From Prevotella sp. MA2016 (GTDB lineage: Bacteria > Bacteroidota > Bacteroidia > Bacteroidales > Bacteroidaceae), in contig NZ_KK211036.1 in the NCBI RefSeq assembly GCF_000619825.1, positions 243,787-307,786 on the forward strand: DNA of 64,000 nucleotides, written 5' to 3'. A program made the position numbers and the translations under genes. Below, in pieces: positions 16,688-25,349 of this stretch; within the stretch, counting starts at the first letter, position 1, and every line of letters starts with the position of its first letter. A model generated the notes under the pieces. That model made no database searches. It saw nothing but the letters and a program-made list of their open reading frames with translations, and had not been told where the DNA came from.

Positions 16688-18310
16688 ATGATTAACGAAT
16701 ATCAGATAAGAGTAACGCCCGATGTGGCGGCTCAGGAAGACCGATTGAAACGCTTTCTGGGTGATGAATATGGACTGAACCCTGGTGACATTAACGGAGT
16801 GCGCATTCTGAAGCGAAGTATTGATGCCCGACAGCGACAAATCTTCGTAAACCTGAAAGTACGTGCCTACGTAAATGAGTTGCCTAAGGATGATGAATAT
16901 GTACATACAGAGTATCCTAACGTAGAAGGTAAACCACAGGTAATTGTGGTAGGTGCAGGACCTGGTGGCTTGTTTGCTGCCCTGCGACTGATTGAGCTTG
17001 GGTTGCGCCCTATTGTATTGGAGCGAGGTAAGAACGTGCACGACCGCAAGAAGGATCTGGCTGCCATCAGTCGTACTCAGCAGGTGGATGCTGAGAGTAA
17101 CTACTGTTTTGGTGAAGGAGGTGCTGGTGCTTATAGTGATGGTAAGCTCTATACGCGTTCGAAGAAGCGTGGCAACACCGACAAAATTCTGAATGTGTTC
17201 TGTCAGCATGGTGCTTCGACAGCTATCCTGGCCGACGCGCATCCGCACATTGGTACCGACCGTCTGCCCAAGGTCATAGAGGCTATGCGTAATACCATTA
17301 TCAACTGTGGTGGTGAGGTTCACTTCCAAACACGCATGACACGTTTGATTATGGGAACGGCCAATGAAGTGGTAGGTGTGGAAGCTGTCAATAGCAATCC
17401 TCAATCTTCAATGTTCAATGTTCAATCAGAATTCCGTGGACCTGTGATTCTTGCCACTGGTCATTCGGCGCGTGATGTGTATCGCTATCTGGCCGAGGCC
17501 AAAATAGAGATTGAGGCCAAAGGAATTGCTATTGGTGTGCGTCTGGAGCATCCTAGTCAGTTGATCGACCAGATACAATATCATAATAAACAAGGCCGAG
17601 GTCGCTGGTTGCCTGCTGCAGAATACTCCATGGTGACTCAGGTGGATGGGCGAGGCGTTTACTCGTTCTGCATGTGTCCAGGCGGTTTTGTAATACCCGC
17701 AGCTACCGATAAAGAGCAGATCGTGGTGAATGGTATGAGTCCGGCCAACCGTGGCACAGCCTGGAGTAATTCTGGTATGGTGGTAGAGGTGCGCCCTGAA
17801 GATCTGGATAGTGGTAATCATAACTGTAAACTCTCCACTGTAAACTCTCCACTAAAAGTTCTTCATTTCCAGGAACAGCTGGAAAAGATGTGCTGGCAGC
17901 AGGGTAATATGAAGCAGACTGCACCTGCCCAGCGCATGGCCGACTTTGTGAATGGCAAGTTGAGCTACGATCTGCCAAAGTCGTCGTATGCGCCAGGACT
18001 GATATCAAGTCCGCTGCACTTCTGGTTGCCAAAGATGATATCAAGTCGCTTACAACAGGGCTTCAAGGCTTTTGGTCGTTCGGCACATGGATTCCTGACC
18101 AACGAGGCTGTGATGATAGCTGTAGAAACACGAACATCTTCGCCAGTACGTATAATTCGCGATAAGGAAACGCTGCAACATGTTCACGTTCAGGGACTTT
18201 TCCCATGCGGCGAAGGCGCAGGATATGCTGGCGGAATTGTTTCAGCAGGTGTGGATGGCGAGCGCTGTGCTGAGGCAGCCGCGTCTTATGTAGAACAATT
18301 CAAAAATTAA
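16688..18310 (+). CDS. COG2509-type FAD-dependent oxidoreductase
   Basis: The 540-residue protein belongs to the NAD/FAD-utilising dehydrogenase family COG2509, a widespread bacterial flavoprotein with no settled reaction. It has an N-terminal ferredoxin-like domain (about 1-85), the FAD Rossmann motif VVGAGPGGLFAALRL near residue 84, the conserved SNYCFGEGGAGAYSDGKLYTR segment split by a substrate loop, and the C-terminal FPCGEGAGYAGGIVSAG flavin motif. The ATG at 16688 is preferred; in-frame sequence before it encodes nothing family-like. Two short tandem-repeat tracts interrupt the coding region in frame (17400-17427 and 17823-17854), each adding a low-complexity loop. Expression probably starts at the promoter before the permease relic. 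Confidence 0.88.
   Translation: MINEYQIRVTPDVAAQEDRLKRFLGDEYGLNPGDINGVRILKRSIDARQRQIFVNLKVRAYVNELPKDDEYVHTEYPNVEGKPQVIVVGAGPGGLFAALRLIELGLRPIVLERGKNVHDRKKDLAAISRTQQVDAESNYCFGEGGAGAYSDGKLYTRSKKRGNTDKILNVFCQHGASTAILADAHPHIGTDRLPKVIEAMRNTIINCGGEVHFQTRMTRLIMGTANEVVGVEAVNSNPQSSMFNVQSEFRGPVILATGHSARDVYRYLAEAKIEIEAKGIAIGVRLEHPSQLIDQIQYHNKQGRGRWLPAAEYSMVTQVDGRGVYSFCMCPGGFVIPAATDKEQIVVNGMSPANRGTAWSNSGMVVEVRPEDLDSGNHNCKLSTVNSPLKVLHFQEQLEKMCWQQGNMKQTAPAQRMADFVNGKLSYDLPKSSYAPGLISSPLHFWLPKMISSRLQQGFKAFGRSAHGFLTNEAVMIAVETRTSSPVRIIRDKETLQHVHVQGLFPCGEGAGYAGGIVSAGVDGERCAEAAASYVEQFKN
17400..17427 (+). repeat. In-frame heptamer repeat inside the COG2509 flavoprotein
   Basis: Four 7-base units of TTCAATS/TCAATGT type encode PQSSMFNVQS in the protein. 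The sequence is nearly the same as the rnf spacer repeats. Confidence 0.8.
17823..17854 (+). repeat. In-frame 14-base (2 x 7) repeat inside the COG2509 flavoprotein
   Basis: Two exact copies of ACTGTAAACTCTCC plus a partial third encode the loop NCKLSTVNSPL. The 14-base period is twice the 7-base period of the other tracts. Confidence 0.8.
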
Positions 18311-18344
18311 ACATTGTAATAATTTAAAAATTATAGAAAAAAGG

Positions 18345-18376
18345 TTTGGTAATTCCAAATCTTTTTTTTATATTTG
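18345..18376 (+). promoter_or_regulatory. Promoter of the cytidylate-kinase-like gene
   Basis: TTTG at 18345-18348 and TATATTTG at 18369-18376 have a 20-base spacer, a perfect consensus. Confidence 0.82.
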
Positions 18377-18422
18377 CAGCATATTATTATTAAGAATCTA
18401 TTAACTAAAAATTTGGAACGAT

Positions 18423-19043
18423 ATGAACAGGGAGGAAAAATTTGTTATTACGATCAGTCGCCAGTTTGGTACAGGCGGACACGAGATTGGAGCTGAGATT
18501 GCCCGTAGATTAGGTGTTAAGCTGCTCGATAAGCAGATTTTGAATGAAGTAGCAAAACGCACACGAGCTGTTGAAGATGCCATGGAAAAGATCGAAACGC
18601 GCAATCCTCTATGGCGCGATGATTTCACCAATTTCTACCGTAACTATATGGCCAAGGCCGAGTATGATGGTGCCGAGCAGGATAAGACCAGTCATGAGTT
18701 GTTTGATGCTCAGTGCGATGCCATCAGGGGTATAGCCAAAAAGGAGAGTTGTGTGATAGTGGGTCGTTGTGGATTCTATATCTTCAAAGATCATCCTAAT
18801 GCACTCAAGATTTTTATTCATAGTTCGGAAGAATGTCGTAAGCGTCGCATAGCCGAGAAATACGGTCTGGAACTGTGTGATGCAGCTGCTATGGTGGTGG
18901 ATAATGATTACAGTAGAGAACTGTACACCAAGACGTTTACAGGCTGTGAATGGACTGATGCACGCAACTATGACGTATCGCTGGATGTGCGGAAATTCGG
19001 CATTAACGGCGCCGTTGACTTTTTAATGAAGTGTATTGAGTAG
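18423..19043 (+). CDS. Cytidylate kinase-like protein
   Basis: The 206-residue protein is of the cytidylate-kinase-like P-loop family (Pfam Cytidylate_kin2 type). It begins with the strand and P-loop variant ITISRQFGTGGHEIGAEIA (residues about 9-27), followed by a lid-like basic helix (EECRKRRIAEKYGLE) and a C-terminal DYDVSLD-like segment (YDVSLDVRKFGINGAVDF). Nucleoside monophosphate phosphorylation is likely but the substrate is not proven; a genuine cmk is expected elsewhere in the genome. It has its own promoter. No partner gene is implied by spacing. Confidence 0.82.
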   Translation: MNREEKFVITISRQFGTGGHEIGAEIARRLGVKLLDKQILNEVAKRTRAVEDAMEKIETRNPLWRDDFTNFYRNYMAKAEYDGAEQDKTSHELFDAQCDAIRGIAKKESCVIVGRCGFYIFKDHPNALKIFIHSSEECRKRRIAEKYGLELCDAAAMVVDNDYSRELYTKTFTGCEWTDARNYDVSLDVRKFGINGAVDFLMKCIE

Positions 19044-19058
19044 ATTTTGCAGGAAAAA

Positions 19059-19090
19059 TTTGTGTAAATACCAATTTTTTGCTACCTTTG
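19059..19090 (+). promoter_or_regulatory. pheT promoter
   Basis: TTTG at 19059-19062 and TACCTTTG at 19083-19090 are 20 bases apart. The predicted leader is about 40 bases. No attenuator-like Phe-rich leader peptide is visible. Confidence 0.82.
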
Positions 19091-19134
19091 CACCTTGAAA
19101 TTTCAAAGATAGTAATTACTAAAGGATTGGTATA

Positions 19135-21597
19135 ATGAATATTTCCTACAAATGGTTGAAGGAATACGTTGATTTCGACCTGACTGCACAGCAGGTGTGC
19201 GATGCTTTGACATCGACAGGTCTTGAAGTCGACGCATTGGAAGAAGTACAAAGTATTAAAGGCGGCTTGAAGGGCCTCTACGTGGGTAAGGTGCTTACCT
19301 GCGAGGCCCATCCTAACTCAGACCACCTGCATGTAACAACAGTTGACCTGGGCAAGGGTGAGCCCTCACAGATTGTGTGTGGTGCACCTAATGTAGCTGC
19401 TGGTCAGAAGGTGATTGTGGCCGATCTGGGCTGCGTGCTTTACGATGGCGATAAAGAGTTTGTTATCAAGAAGAGCAAGCTGCGCGGCGTGGATAGCTGC
19501 GGTATGATTTGTGCTGAAGACGAGATAGGTATCGGCACCGACCATGCCGGCATTATTGTTCTGCCTGAGGATGCTGTAGTGGGCACACCAGCTGCCGAGT
19601 ACTACCACCTGGAGAGCGACTGGCTGATTGAGGTTGACATTACAGCCAACCGTGCTGACGGTCTGAGTCACTGGGGTGTGGCTCGCGATCTGTATGCCTG
19701 GCTGAAGAGCAATGGCTATGAGACAAAGATGCATCGCCCTGACTGCAGTAAGTTTACTGTAGATAATCACGACCTGCCTATCGAAGTGAAGATTGAAAAC
19801 ACTGAGGCCTGCAAGCGCTATGCTTGTGTGAGCGTGAGCGACTGCGAAGTGAAGGAGAGTCCTGAGTGGCTGAAGAATAAGCTGAACACCATCGGCCTGC
19901 GCCCAATCAACAATATCGTGGATATCACCAACTATGTAATGATGGCCTACGGACAGCCTCTGCACTGCTTTGATGCAGACATGGTGACCGGTCATCAGAT
20001 TGTGGTGAAGACCATGCCCGACGGCACACCATTCCAGACACTGGATGGCGAGGAGCATAAGTTGAGCGACCGCGACCTGGCTATCTGCAATGCCGAGGAG
20101 CCAATGTGTATCGCAGGTGTATTCGGCGGAAAGGGTAGTGGCACATACGAGACTACAAAGAACGTCGTTCTGGAGAGTGCATATTTCCATCCAACTTGGA
20201 TCCGTAAGAGTGCACGTCGCCACGGATTGAGTACAGATGCCAGCTTCCGTTTTGAGCGTGGCGTTGATCCTAATGGCACCATCTACGCCCTGCAGCAGGC
20301 TGCCATCCTGTGCAAAGAGCTGGCTGGTGGTAAGGTGAGCATGGATATCGTGGATGTTTATCCCGAGAAGATGGAGAATGCAGTGGTTGACCTGAACTAC
20401 CAGTATGTACACGATCTGGTGGGTAAGGAGATTCCTGCCGATAAAATTAAGGCCATCTGCGAGAGCCTGGAAATGAAAGTGCTCGAGGAGACTGCCGAGG
20501 GCTTGAAGCTTGAGATTCCTGGCTATCGTGTGGATGTCACCCGTCCTTGTGATGTGGTTGAGGATATCCTGCGTATCTACGGATATAATAATGTAGAGAT
20601 TCCTACACAGCTGAAGGGTAGTCTCGTGATTAAAGGCGATGAAGACCAGAAGCATAAGCTGGCTAATCTGGTAAGCGAGCAGTTGGTGGGCGAGGGATTC
20701 AATGAAATCCTGAACAACTCATTGACAAAGGGTGCTTACTACGAGGGGCACAATGCCTATGCAGTAGAGAACTGTGTGAAAATTATGAACCCACTCTCTA
20801 CCGACCTGAACGTGATGCGCCAGACACTGCTGTTTGGTGGATTGGAGAGTGTGCAGCACAACGTGAACCGCAAGCGTCAGAACCTGCGCTTCTTTGAGTT
20901 CGGTAATGTATATACTTTCGACCCAGAGAAGGCCAACCTTGATAATCCTATGCAGGCCTACAAGGAGCAGTATCATGCAGCTCTGTGGCTCACAGGTAAG
21001 CGCGTAGAGGGCAGTTGGGCGCATGCCAACGAGGATTCAAACTTCTATGAGTTGAGTGCTTATGTTGAGAATATCCTGCGTCGTATCGGTGTTAAACCTG
21101 GTATGATCGTGCGTAAGAAGACTGAGAATGACATCTTCTCTGCCGGTCTGACTATTGAGAACCGTGGTGGCAAGAAACTTATCGAGATGGGTATCATCAC
21201 CAAGAAACTGCAGAAGCAGTTCGGATTGGATGCACCTGTATATTACGCTGAGCTTAACTGGACCGCCCTGATGAAAGTGATCAAGAAGAATGAGGTGCTC
21301 TACACAGAGGTGCCCAAGTTCCCTGCAGTAAGTCGCGACCTGGCTCTGCTGGTTGACAACGCTGTAGAGTTTGCTCAGATTGAGCAGATTGCTCGTCAGA
21401 CAGAGAAGAAACTGCTGAAGAAGGTTGAACTCTTTGACGTTTATGAGGGTGACAAGCTGCCTGCCGGCAAGAAGAGCTACGCAGTGAACTTTATCCTGCA
21501 GGATGAGGAGAAGACTATGGGCGACAAGCAGATTGAGGCTATCATGAACAAGCTGATTGCCCAGCTCAAGAAACAGCTCAATGCTGAGCTCCGCTAA
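19135..21597 (+). CDS. pheT: Phenylalanyl-tRNA synthetase beta subunit
   Basis: PheT is the beta subunit of the alpha2-beta2 synthetase that charges tRNA-Phe. The 820-residue protein has an N-terminal EMAP-like tRNA-binding domain (about 40-150, with HPNSDHLHVTTVD), the B3/B4 editing domain (with the RPINNIVDITNYVM and GQPLHCFDAD motifs), B5, the catalytic-core-like fold and a C-terminal FDX-ACB anticodon-binding domain (VPKFPAVSRDLALLVD). pheS is not adjacent. yebC follows after 44 bases and may share the transcript. Confidence 0.97.
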   Translation: MNISYKWLKEYVDFDLTAQQVCDALTSTGLEVDALEEVQSIKGGLKGLYVGKVLTCEAHPNSDHLHVTTVDLGKGEPSQIVCGAPNVAAGQKVIVADLGCVLYDGDKEFVIKKSKLRGVDSCGMICAEDEIGIGTDHAGIIVLPEDAVVGTPAAEYYHLESDWLIEVDITANRADGLSHWGVARDLYAWLKSNGYETKMHRPDCSKFTVDNHDLPIEVKIENTEACKRYACVSVSDCEVKESPEWLKNKLNTIGLRPINNIVDITNYVMMAYGQPLHCFDADMVTGHQIVVKTMPDGTPFQTLDGEEHKLSDRDLAICNAEEPMCIAGVFGGKGSGTYETTKNVVLESAYFHPTWIRKSARRHGLSTDASFRFERGVDPNGTIYALQQAAILCKELAGGKVSMDIVDVYPEKMENAVVDLNYQYVHDLVGKEIPADKIKAICESLEMKVLEETAEGLKLEIPGYRVDVTRPCDVVEDILRIYGYNNVEIPTQLKGSLVIKGDEDQKHKLANLVSEQLVGEGFNEILNNSLTKGAYYEGHNAYAVENCVKIMNPLSTDLNVMRQTLLFGGLESVQHNVNRKRQNLRFFEFGNVYTFDPEKANLDNPMQAYKEQYHAALWLTGKRVEGSWAHANEDSNFYELSAYVENILRRIGVKPGMIVRKKTENDIFSAGLTIENRGGKKLIEMGIITKKLQKQFGLDAPVYYAELNWTALMKVIKKNEVLYTEVPKFPAVSRDLALLVDNAVEFAQIEQIARQTEKKLLKKVELFDVYEGDKLPAGKKSYAVNFILQDEEKTMGDKQIEAIMNKLIAQLKKQLNAELR

Positions 21598-21641
21598 TTG
21601 TTACATTTTTTATTTTTTGAAATTTTAAATTATAAGAATAT

Positions 21642-22379
21642 ATGGGAAGAGCATTTGAATATCGTAAAGCTACAAAGCTGAAGCGATGGGGCCACATGGC
21701 CAAGACATTTACAAAGATTGGTAAGCAGATTGCTATTGCCGTAAAGGCAGGCGGTCCAGAGCCAGAGAACAATCCCGCACTGCGTGCTATCATTGCCAAC
21801 GCTAAGCGCGAGAACATGCCAAAGGACAACATTGAGCGTGCTATCAAGAACGCTATGGGTAAAGACCAGAGCGACTACAAGGAGGTAACTTACGAGGGAT
21901 ACGGTCCTCACGGAATCGCTATCTTCGTTGAGACACTGACTGATAATACCACACGTACAGTGGGTGACGTTCGTTCAGTATTCAACAAGTTTAACGGTAA
22001 CCTGGGTACTCAGGGCTCTCTGAGCTTCCTCTTCGACCACAAGAGCGTGTTCACCTTCAAGAAGAAGGACGGACTGGATATGGACGAGATGATTCTCGAC
22101 CTGATTGACTATGGTGTAGAGGATGAGTATGATGAGGATGAGGAGGAAAACAGCATCACCATCTATGCCGATCCATCAAGCTTCAGCGCTGTGCAGAAGC
22201 ACTTGGAGGAGAACGGTTTCGAGGTTACAGGTGCTGAGTTTACTCGTATTCCTAACGACCTGAAGGACGTTACAGCCGAGCAGCGTGAGACTATCGATAA
22301 GATGGTAGAAAAGCTGGAAGACTTTGACGACGTTCAGACCGTTTACACAAACATGAAACCTGAAGAGGTTGCTGAATAA
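21642..22379 (+). CDS. YebC/PmpR-TACO1 family protein
   Basis: The 245-residue protein has the YebC signature MGRAFEYRKATKLKRWGHMAKTFTKIGKQI at its N-terminus, the YEGYGPHGIAIFVE motif and the acidic middle typical of this three-domain family. Members have been described as DNA-binding regulators and, more recently, as translation factors that help ribosomes through proline stretches; sequence alone does not decide which applies. The location right after pheT fits a translation role. It ends at a bidirectional terminator. Confidence 0.93.
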   Translation: MGRAFEYRKATKLKRWGHMAKTFTKIGKQIAIAVKAGGPEPENNPALRAIIANAKRENMPKDNIERAIKNAMGKDQSDYKEVTYEGYGPHGIAIFVETLTDNTTRTVGDVRSVFNKFNGNLGTQGSLSFLFDHKSVFTFKKKDGLDMDEMILDLIDYGVEDEYDEDEEENSITIYADPSSFSAVQKHLEENGFEVTGAEFTRIPNDLKDVTAEQRETIDKMVEKLEDFDDVQTVYTNMKPEEVAE

Positions 22380-22386
22380 GAAAAGA

Positions 22387-22420
22387 AAAATTCCCTCGCC
22401 AAGCGGCGGGGGAATTTCTT
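22387..22420. terminator. Bidirectional terminator after yebC
   Basis: The GC-rich stem AAATTCCCTCGCC / GGCGGGGGAATTT around AAGC ends with T-rich sequence in both directions. It serves yebC and the converging lipoprotein gene. Confidence 0.9.
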
Positions 22421-22421
22421 A

Positions 22422-22808
22422 TTAATAATCTTTCTCTGTGAAAACCACATCGAGTAGAATTTTCTTTGGATCCTTTTCTGAGCGGTAAGTATATGCAAAG
22501 CGATACTTTGCGTCCTTGTAGGTCTTTACTGCTGTGCTGTTCTTCAGTCCTTTCTTGAGCTCACCCACAGCATTAATCTGTTTGAGCATTTCTTCCTCGT
22601 CGGCCACGCCAGTCAACTTATAATAATAATGTATGGTGTGAGTGGCGCGATCAAAAGTGAGACTGTCGATGATGGTGTTCTGGTCGATGGCCGTGGGGCA
22701 ATGCTTGCGTGTATATTCTTTCGCATCACGCTCACAGCGGTCTTCAAGACTCTCTTGACAGGCTGTAAATAGTAGGGCAATTATACCCAATAACCAATAC
22801 TTTTTCAT
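22422..22808 (-). CDS. Small predicted lipoprotein of unknown function
   Basis: The 128-residue protein starts with a lipoprotein signal ([17 protein letters not shown], with lipobox F-T-A-C), so it is predicted to be lipid-anchored in the envelope. The mature part is polar, with a charged N-terminal helix ([20 protein letters not shown]) and two beta-rich segments ([10 protein letters not shown] and [22 protein letters not shown]) resembling small DUF4252-like or cystatin-like folds, though I do not recognise the family. A -7 box (TAACTTTG, 22831-22838 minus) precedes it. It stands alone between yebC and lepA. Confidence 0.8.
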   Translation of the reverse strand: MKKYWLLGIIALLFTACQESLEDRCERDAKEYTRKHCPTAIDQNTIIDSLTFDRATHTIHYYYKLTGVADEEEMLKQINAVGELKKGLKNSTAVKTYKDAKYRFAYTYRSEKDPKKILLDVVFTEKDY

Positions 22809-22830
22809 GATGAATGCTATTTTTTGCCTG

Positions 22831-22838
22831 CAAAGTTA
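22831..22838 (-). promoter_or_regulatory. Probable -7 element of the small lipoprotein gene
   Basis: TAACTTTG on the minus strand, 22 bases before the start codon. No clear -33 TTTG at standard spacing. Confidence 0.5.
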
Positions 22839-22886
22839 CTCAGAAATATTAAATTTCTTCATGGAAACACCAAAAAAAAGCAAAAT

Positions 22887-22919
22887 ATTGTGCTATATAC
22901 GACTTTTTTTGTAACTTTG
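22887..22919 (+). promoter_or_regulatory. lepA promoter
   Basis: ATTG at 22887-22890 (3 of 4) and TAACTTTG at 22912-22919 have a 21-base spacer; the start codon is 25 bases beyond. This promoter rules out an upstream in-frame start at 22824. Confidence 0.72.
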
Positions 22920-22943
22920 TACCCTATAAGCATAGAATCTACA

Positions 22944-24725
22944 ATGAATCATATAAGAAATTTTTGCATTATCGCTCACATCGACCATGGTAAATCTACT
23001 CTGGCTGACCGACTGCTAGAGTACACAAAAACCATTCAGGTTACTGAGGGACAGATGCTTGATGATATGGATCTGGAGCGTGAACGTGGTATTACGATTA
23101 AGAGTCACGCCATCCAGATGGAATACACTTATAAGGGAGAGAAATATATTCTGAACCTTATTGACACCCCGGGACATGTGGACTTTTCATACGAAGTGAG
23201 CCGCTCTATTGCTGCTTGCGAAGGCGCATTGCTGGTGGTTGACGCTACTCAGGGCGTACAGGCACAGACTATTTCGAATCTCTATATGGCCATCGACCAT
23301 AACTTGGAGATTATCCCTGTTATCAATAAGATTGATATGCCCAGTGCCATGCCTGATGAGGTAGAGGATGAGATTATCGACCTGATAGGTTGTGATCGTG
23401 AGGATATCATCCGTGCCTCTGGTAAGACTGGTGAGGGCGTAGAGGAGATACTGAATGCCGTGGTGGAGAAGATACCACACCCAGAGGGTGATGAGAAGGC
23501 ACCACTGCAGGCTTTGATTTTCGATTCGGTATTCAATTCGTTCCGTGGTATTATTGCATACTTCAAGATTGTGAATGGCTCTATTAAGACCGGCGATCAC
23601 GTGAAGTTCTTTAATACAGGTATGGAATATGATGCCGACGAGATTGGTGTGCTGAAGATGGATATGATATCCCGTAAAGAGCTGAAGACTGGCGACGTGG
23701 GTTACATCATCAGTGGTATCAAAAACTCTAAGGAGGTAAAGGTGGGTGATACTATTACCCATGTGGCAGCACCTTGCGAAAAGGCCATTGAGGGCTTCCA
23801 AGAGGTTAAGCCAATGGTGTTTGCTGGTGTTTATCCTATTGATCCTACCGACTATGAGAACTTGCGTGCTTCTCTTGAGAAGTTGCAACTGAACGATGCT
23901 TCGCTCACATTCATGCCTGAGAGCTCTGTAGCACTGGGCTTTGGTTTCCGTTGTGGATTCCTGGGCTTGTTGCACATGGAGATTATTCAGGAGCGATTGG
24001 ATCGTGAGTTTGATATGGATGTAATCACCACCGTGCCCAACGTTAGCTATATGTGCTATACCAAGCAGGGTGAGGTGAAGGAGGTGCACAATCCTTCTGG
24101 ACTGCCCGATCAGACGATGATTGAGCGCATTGAGGAACCTTACATCCGTGCATCGATTATTACAGCAGCCGACTATATTGGTCCTATTATGACGCTATGT
24201 TTGGACAAGCGTGGTGAACTGTTGGACCAGCAGTACGTGAGTGGTAACCGTATAGAGCTCCATTTCATGCTGCCATTGGGCGAGATTGTGATTGACTTCT
24301 ATGACAAGTTGAAGTCGGTATCCAAGGGCTATGCCTCATTTGATTATCATATCGACGGTTTCCGTCCATCAAAGTTGGCTAAGCTGGATATTCTGCTGAA
24401 TGGTGAGCCTGTGGATGCCCTCTCTACACTGACGCATCAGGACAATGCTGTAACCTTTGGTCGTCGTATGTGCGAGAAGCTGAAGGAGCTGATTCCTCGT
24501 CAGCAGTTTGATATTGCTATTCAGGCTGCCATCGGTGCAAAGATCATTGCACGCGAAACTGTAAAGCAGGTGCGTAAGGATGTTACTGCTAAGTGTTATG
24601 GTGGTGACGTGAGCCGTAAGCGCAAACTGCTGGAGAAGCAGAAGAGAGGTAAGAAACGTATGAAACAAATTGGTAACGTGGAAGTGCCCCAGAAGGCATT
24701 CCTCGCTGTATTGAAGTTAGACTAA
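22944..24725 (+). CDS. lepA: Elongation factor 4 (LepA)
   Basis: LepA is a ribosome-associated GTPase of the EF-G family, linked to back-translocation and ribosome assembly. The 593-residue protein carries the G1 motif AHIDHGKST right after the start, the G2 region [17 protein letters not shown] (G3) and NKIDMP (G4), EF-G-like domains and the LepA-specific C-terminal domain ([19 protein letters not shown]), which ends in [11 protein letters not shown]. The ATG at 22944 places [16 protein letters not shown] at the N-terminus as in the family. The Crp/Fnr gene follows after 15 bases and is likely co-transcribed. Confidence 0.97.
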   Translation: MNHIRNFCIIAHIDHGKSTLADRLLEYTKTIQVTEGQMLDDMDLERERGITIKSHAIQMEYTYKGEKYILNLIDTPGHVDFSYEVSRSIAACEGALLVVDATQGVQAQTISNLYMAIDHNLEIIPVINKIDMPSAMPDEVEDEIIDLIGCDREDIIRASGKTGEGVEEILNAVVEKIPHPEGDEKAPLQALIFDSVFNSFRGIIAYFKIVNGSIKTGDHVKFFNTGMEYDADEIGVLKMDMISRKELKTGDVGYIISGIKNSKEVKVGDTITHVAAPCEKAIEGFQEVKPMVFAGVYPIDPTDYENLRASLEKLQLNDASLTFMPESSVALGFGFRCGFLGLLHMEIIQERLDREFDMDVITTVPNVSYMCYTKQGEVKEVHNPSGLPDQTMIERIEEPYIRASIITAADYIGPIMTLCLDKRGELLDQQYVSGNRIELHFMLPLGEIVIDFYDKLKSVSKGYASFDYHIDGFRPSKLAKLDILLNGEPVDALSTLTHQDNAVTFGRRMCEKLKELIPRQQFDIAIQAAIGAKIIARETVKQVRKDVTAKCYGGDVSRKRKLLEKQKRGKKRMKQIGNVEVPQKAFLAVLKLD

Positions 24726-24740
24726 AAACAACAATAATCT

Positions 24741-25340
24741 ATGGCAAATGTTAGCTTGACAACTCGTGACGTGGCAAGAGAATTAGCCCGCCGTTATAGT
24801 ACAATGACGCACGATGAGCTCGACTTGCTCGAGAGCATCCTCGTACCTATGAAGTTCGCTAAGAATGAGATGATACTGAAAGAGGGCGAGGTTTGTACCA
24901 ATATCTATTGGGTAGTTCGCGGTCTTGTGCGCCAATTCTATTTCAAGAATGATAAGGAACTGACTGAGTATATGGCTACCGAGAATAGCATTGTGATGTG
25001 TATCGAGAGCCTGTTTCGCGAGCAGCCTTCACAGTTGCAGATTAAAGCACTCGAACCAACCATCCTTATAGCCCTGCCAAAGGCTGACCTGGAGGCTGTA
25101 GCCATGAAGAGTGTTAACATACAGATCCTGTATCGTAAGATATTGGAGGAGAGTTTGATCTTGAGTCAGCACCATGCCGACATGCTGCGCTTTGAGAGTG
25201 CTCAGGACCGCTATCAGAAGTTGGTTAAGAATCAGCCACAGTTGGTACTGCGTGCACCCTTGGTTTACATTGCCAGCTATCTGCAGATGACACCAGAGAC
25301 GCTGTCTCGTGTGAGAACAGCGGCACTGATGGAGAAATAA
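24741..25340 (+). CDS. Crp/Fnr-family transcriptional regulator
   Basis: The 199-residue protein has a cyclic-nucleotide-binding beta-roll (about 30-120; KNEMILKEGEVCTNIYWVVRGLVRQF) and a C-terminal helix-turn-helix (PLVYIASYLQMTPETLSRVR). The roll lacks the obvious Arg-Ser-Ala cAMP phosphate-binding triplet, so a different ligand or none is likely. It lacks an N-terminal Cys cluster, so it is not an Fe-S oxygen sensor like Fnr. It sits 15 bases after lepA; its targets cannot be inferred from position. The converging ABC gene ends 9 bases away with no clear terminator between. Confidence 0.85.
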   Translation: MANVSLTTRDVARELARRYSTMTHDELDLLESILVPMKFAKNEMILKEGEVCTNIYWVVRGLVRQFYFKNDKELTEYMATENSIVMCIESLFREQPSQLQIKALEPTILIALPKADLEAVAMKSVNIQILYRKILEESLILSQHHADMLRFESAQDRYQKLVKNQPQLVLRAPLVYIASYLQMTPETLSRVRTAALMEK

Positions 25341-25349
25341 AGCCAGCGA

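Noticed and set aside
19366..20655. Open frame of 429 codons on the minus strand
   Set aside because: Lies entirely antisense to pheT; its translation is Leu/His/Ile-rich without any domain, as expected from the opposite strand of a codon-biased gene.
22824..22943. Upstream start for LepA
   Set aside because: Would include the promoter; the family N-terminus begins at 22944.
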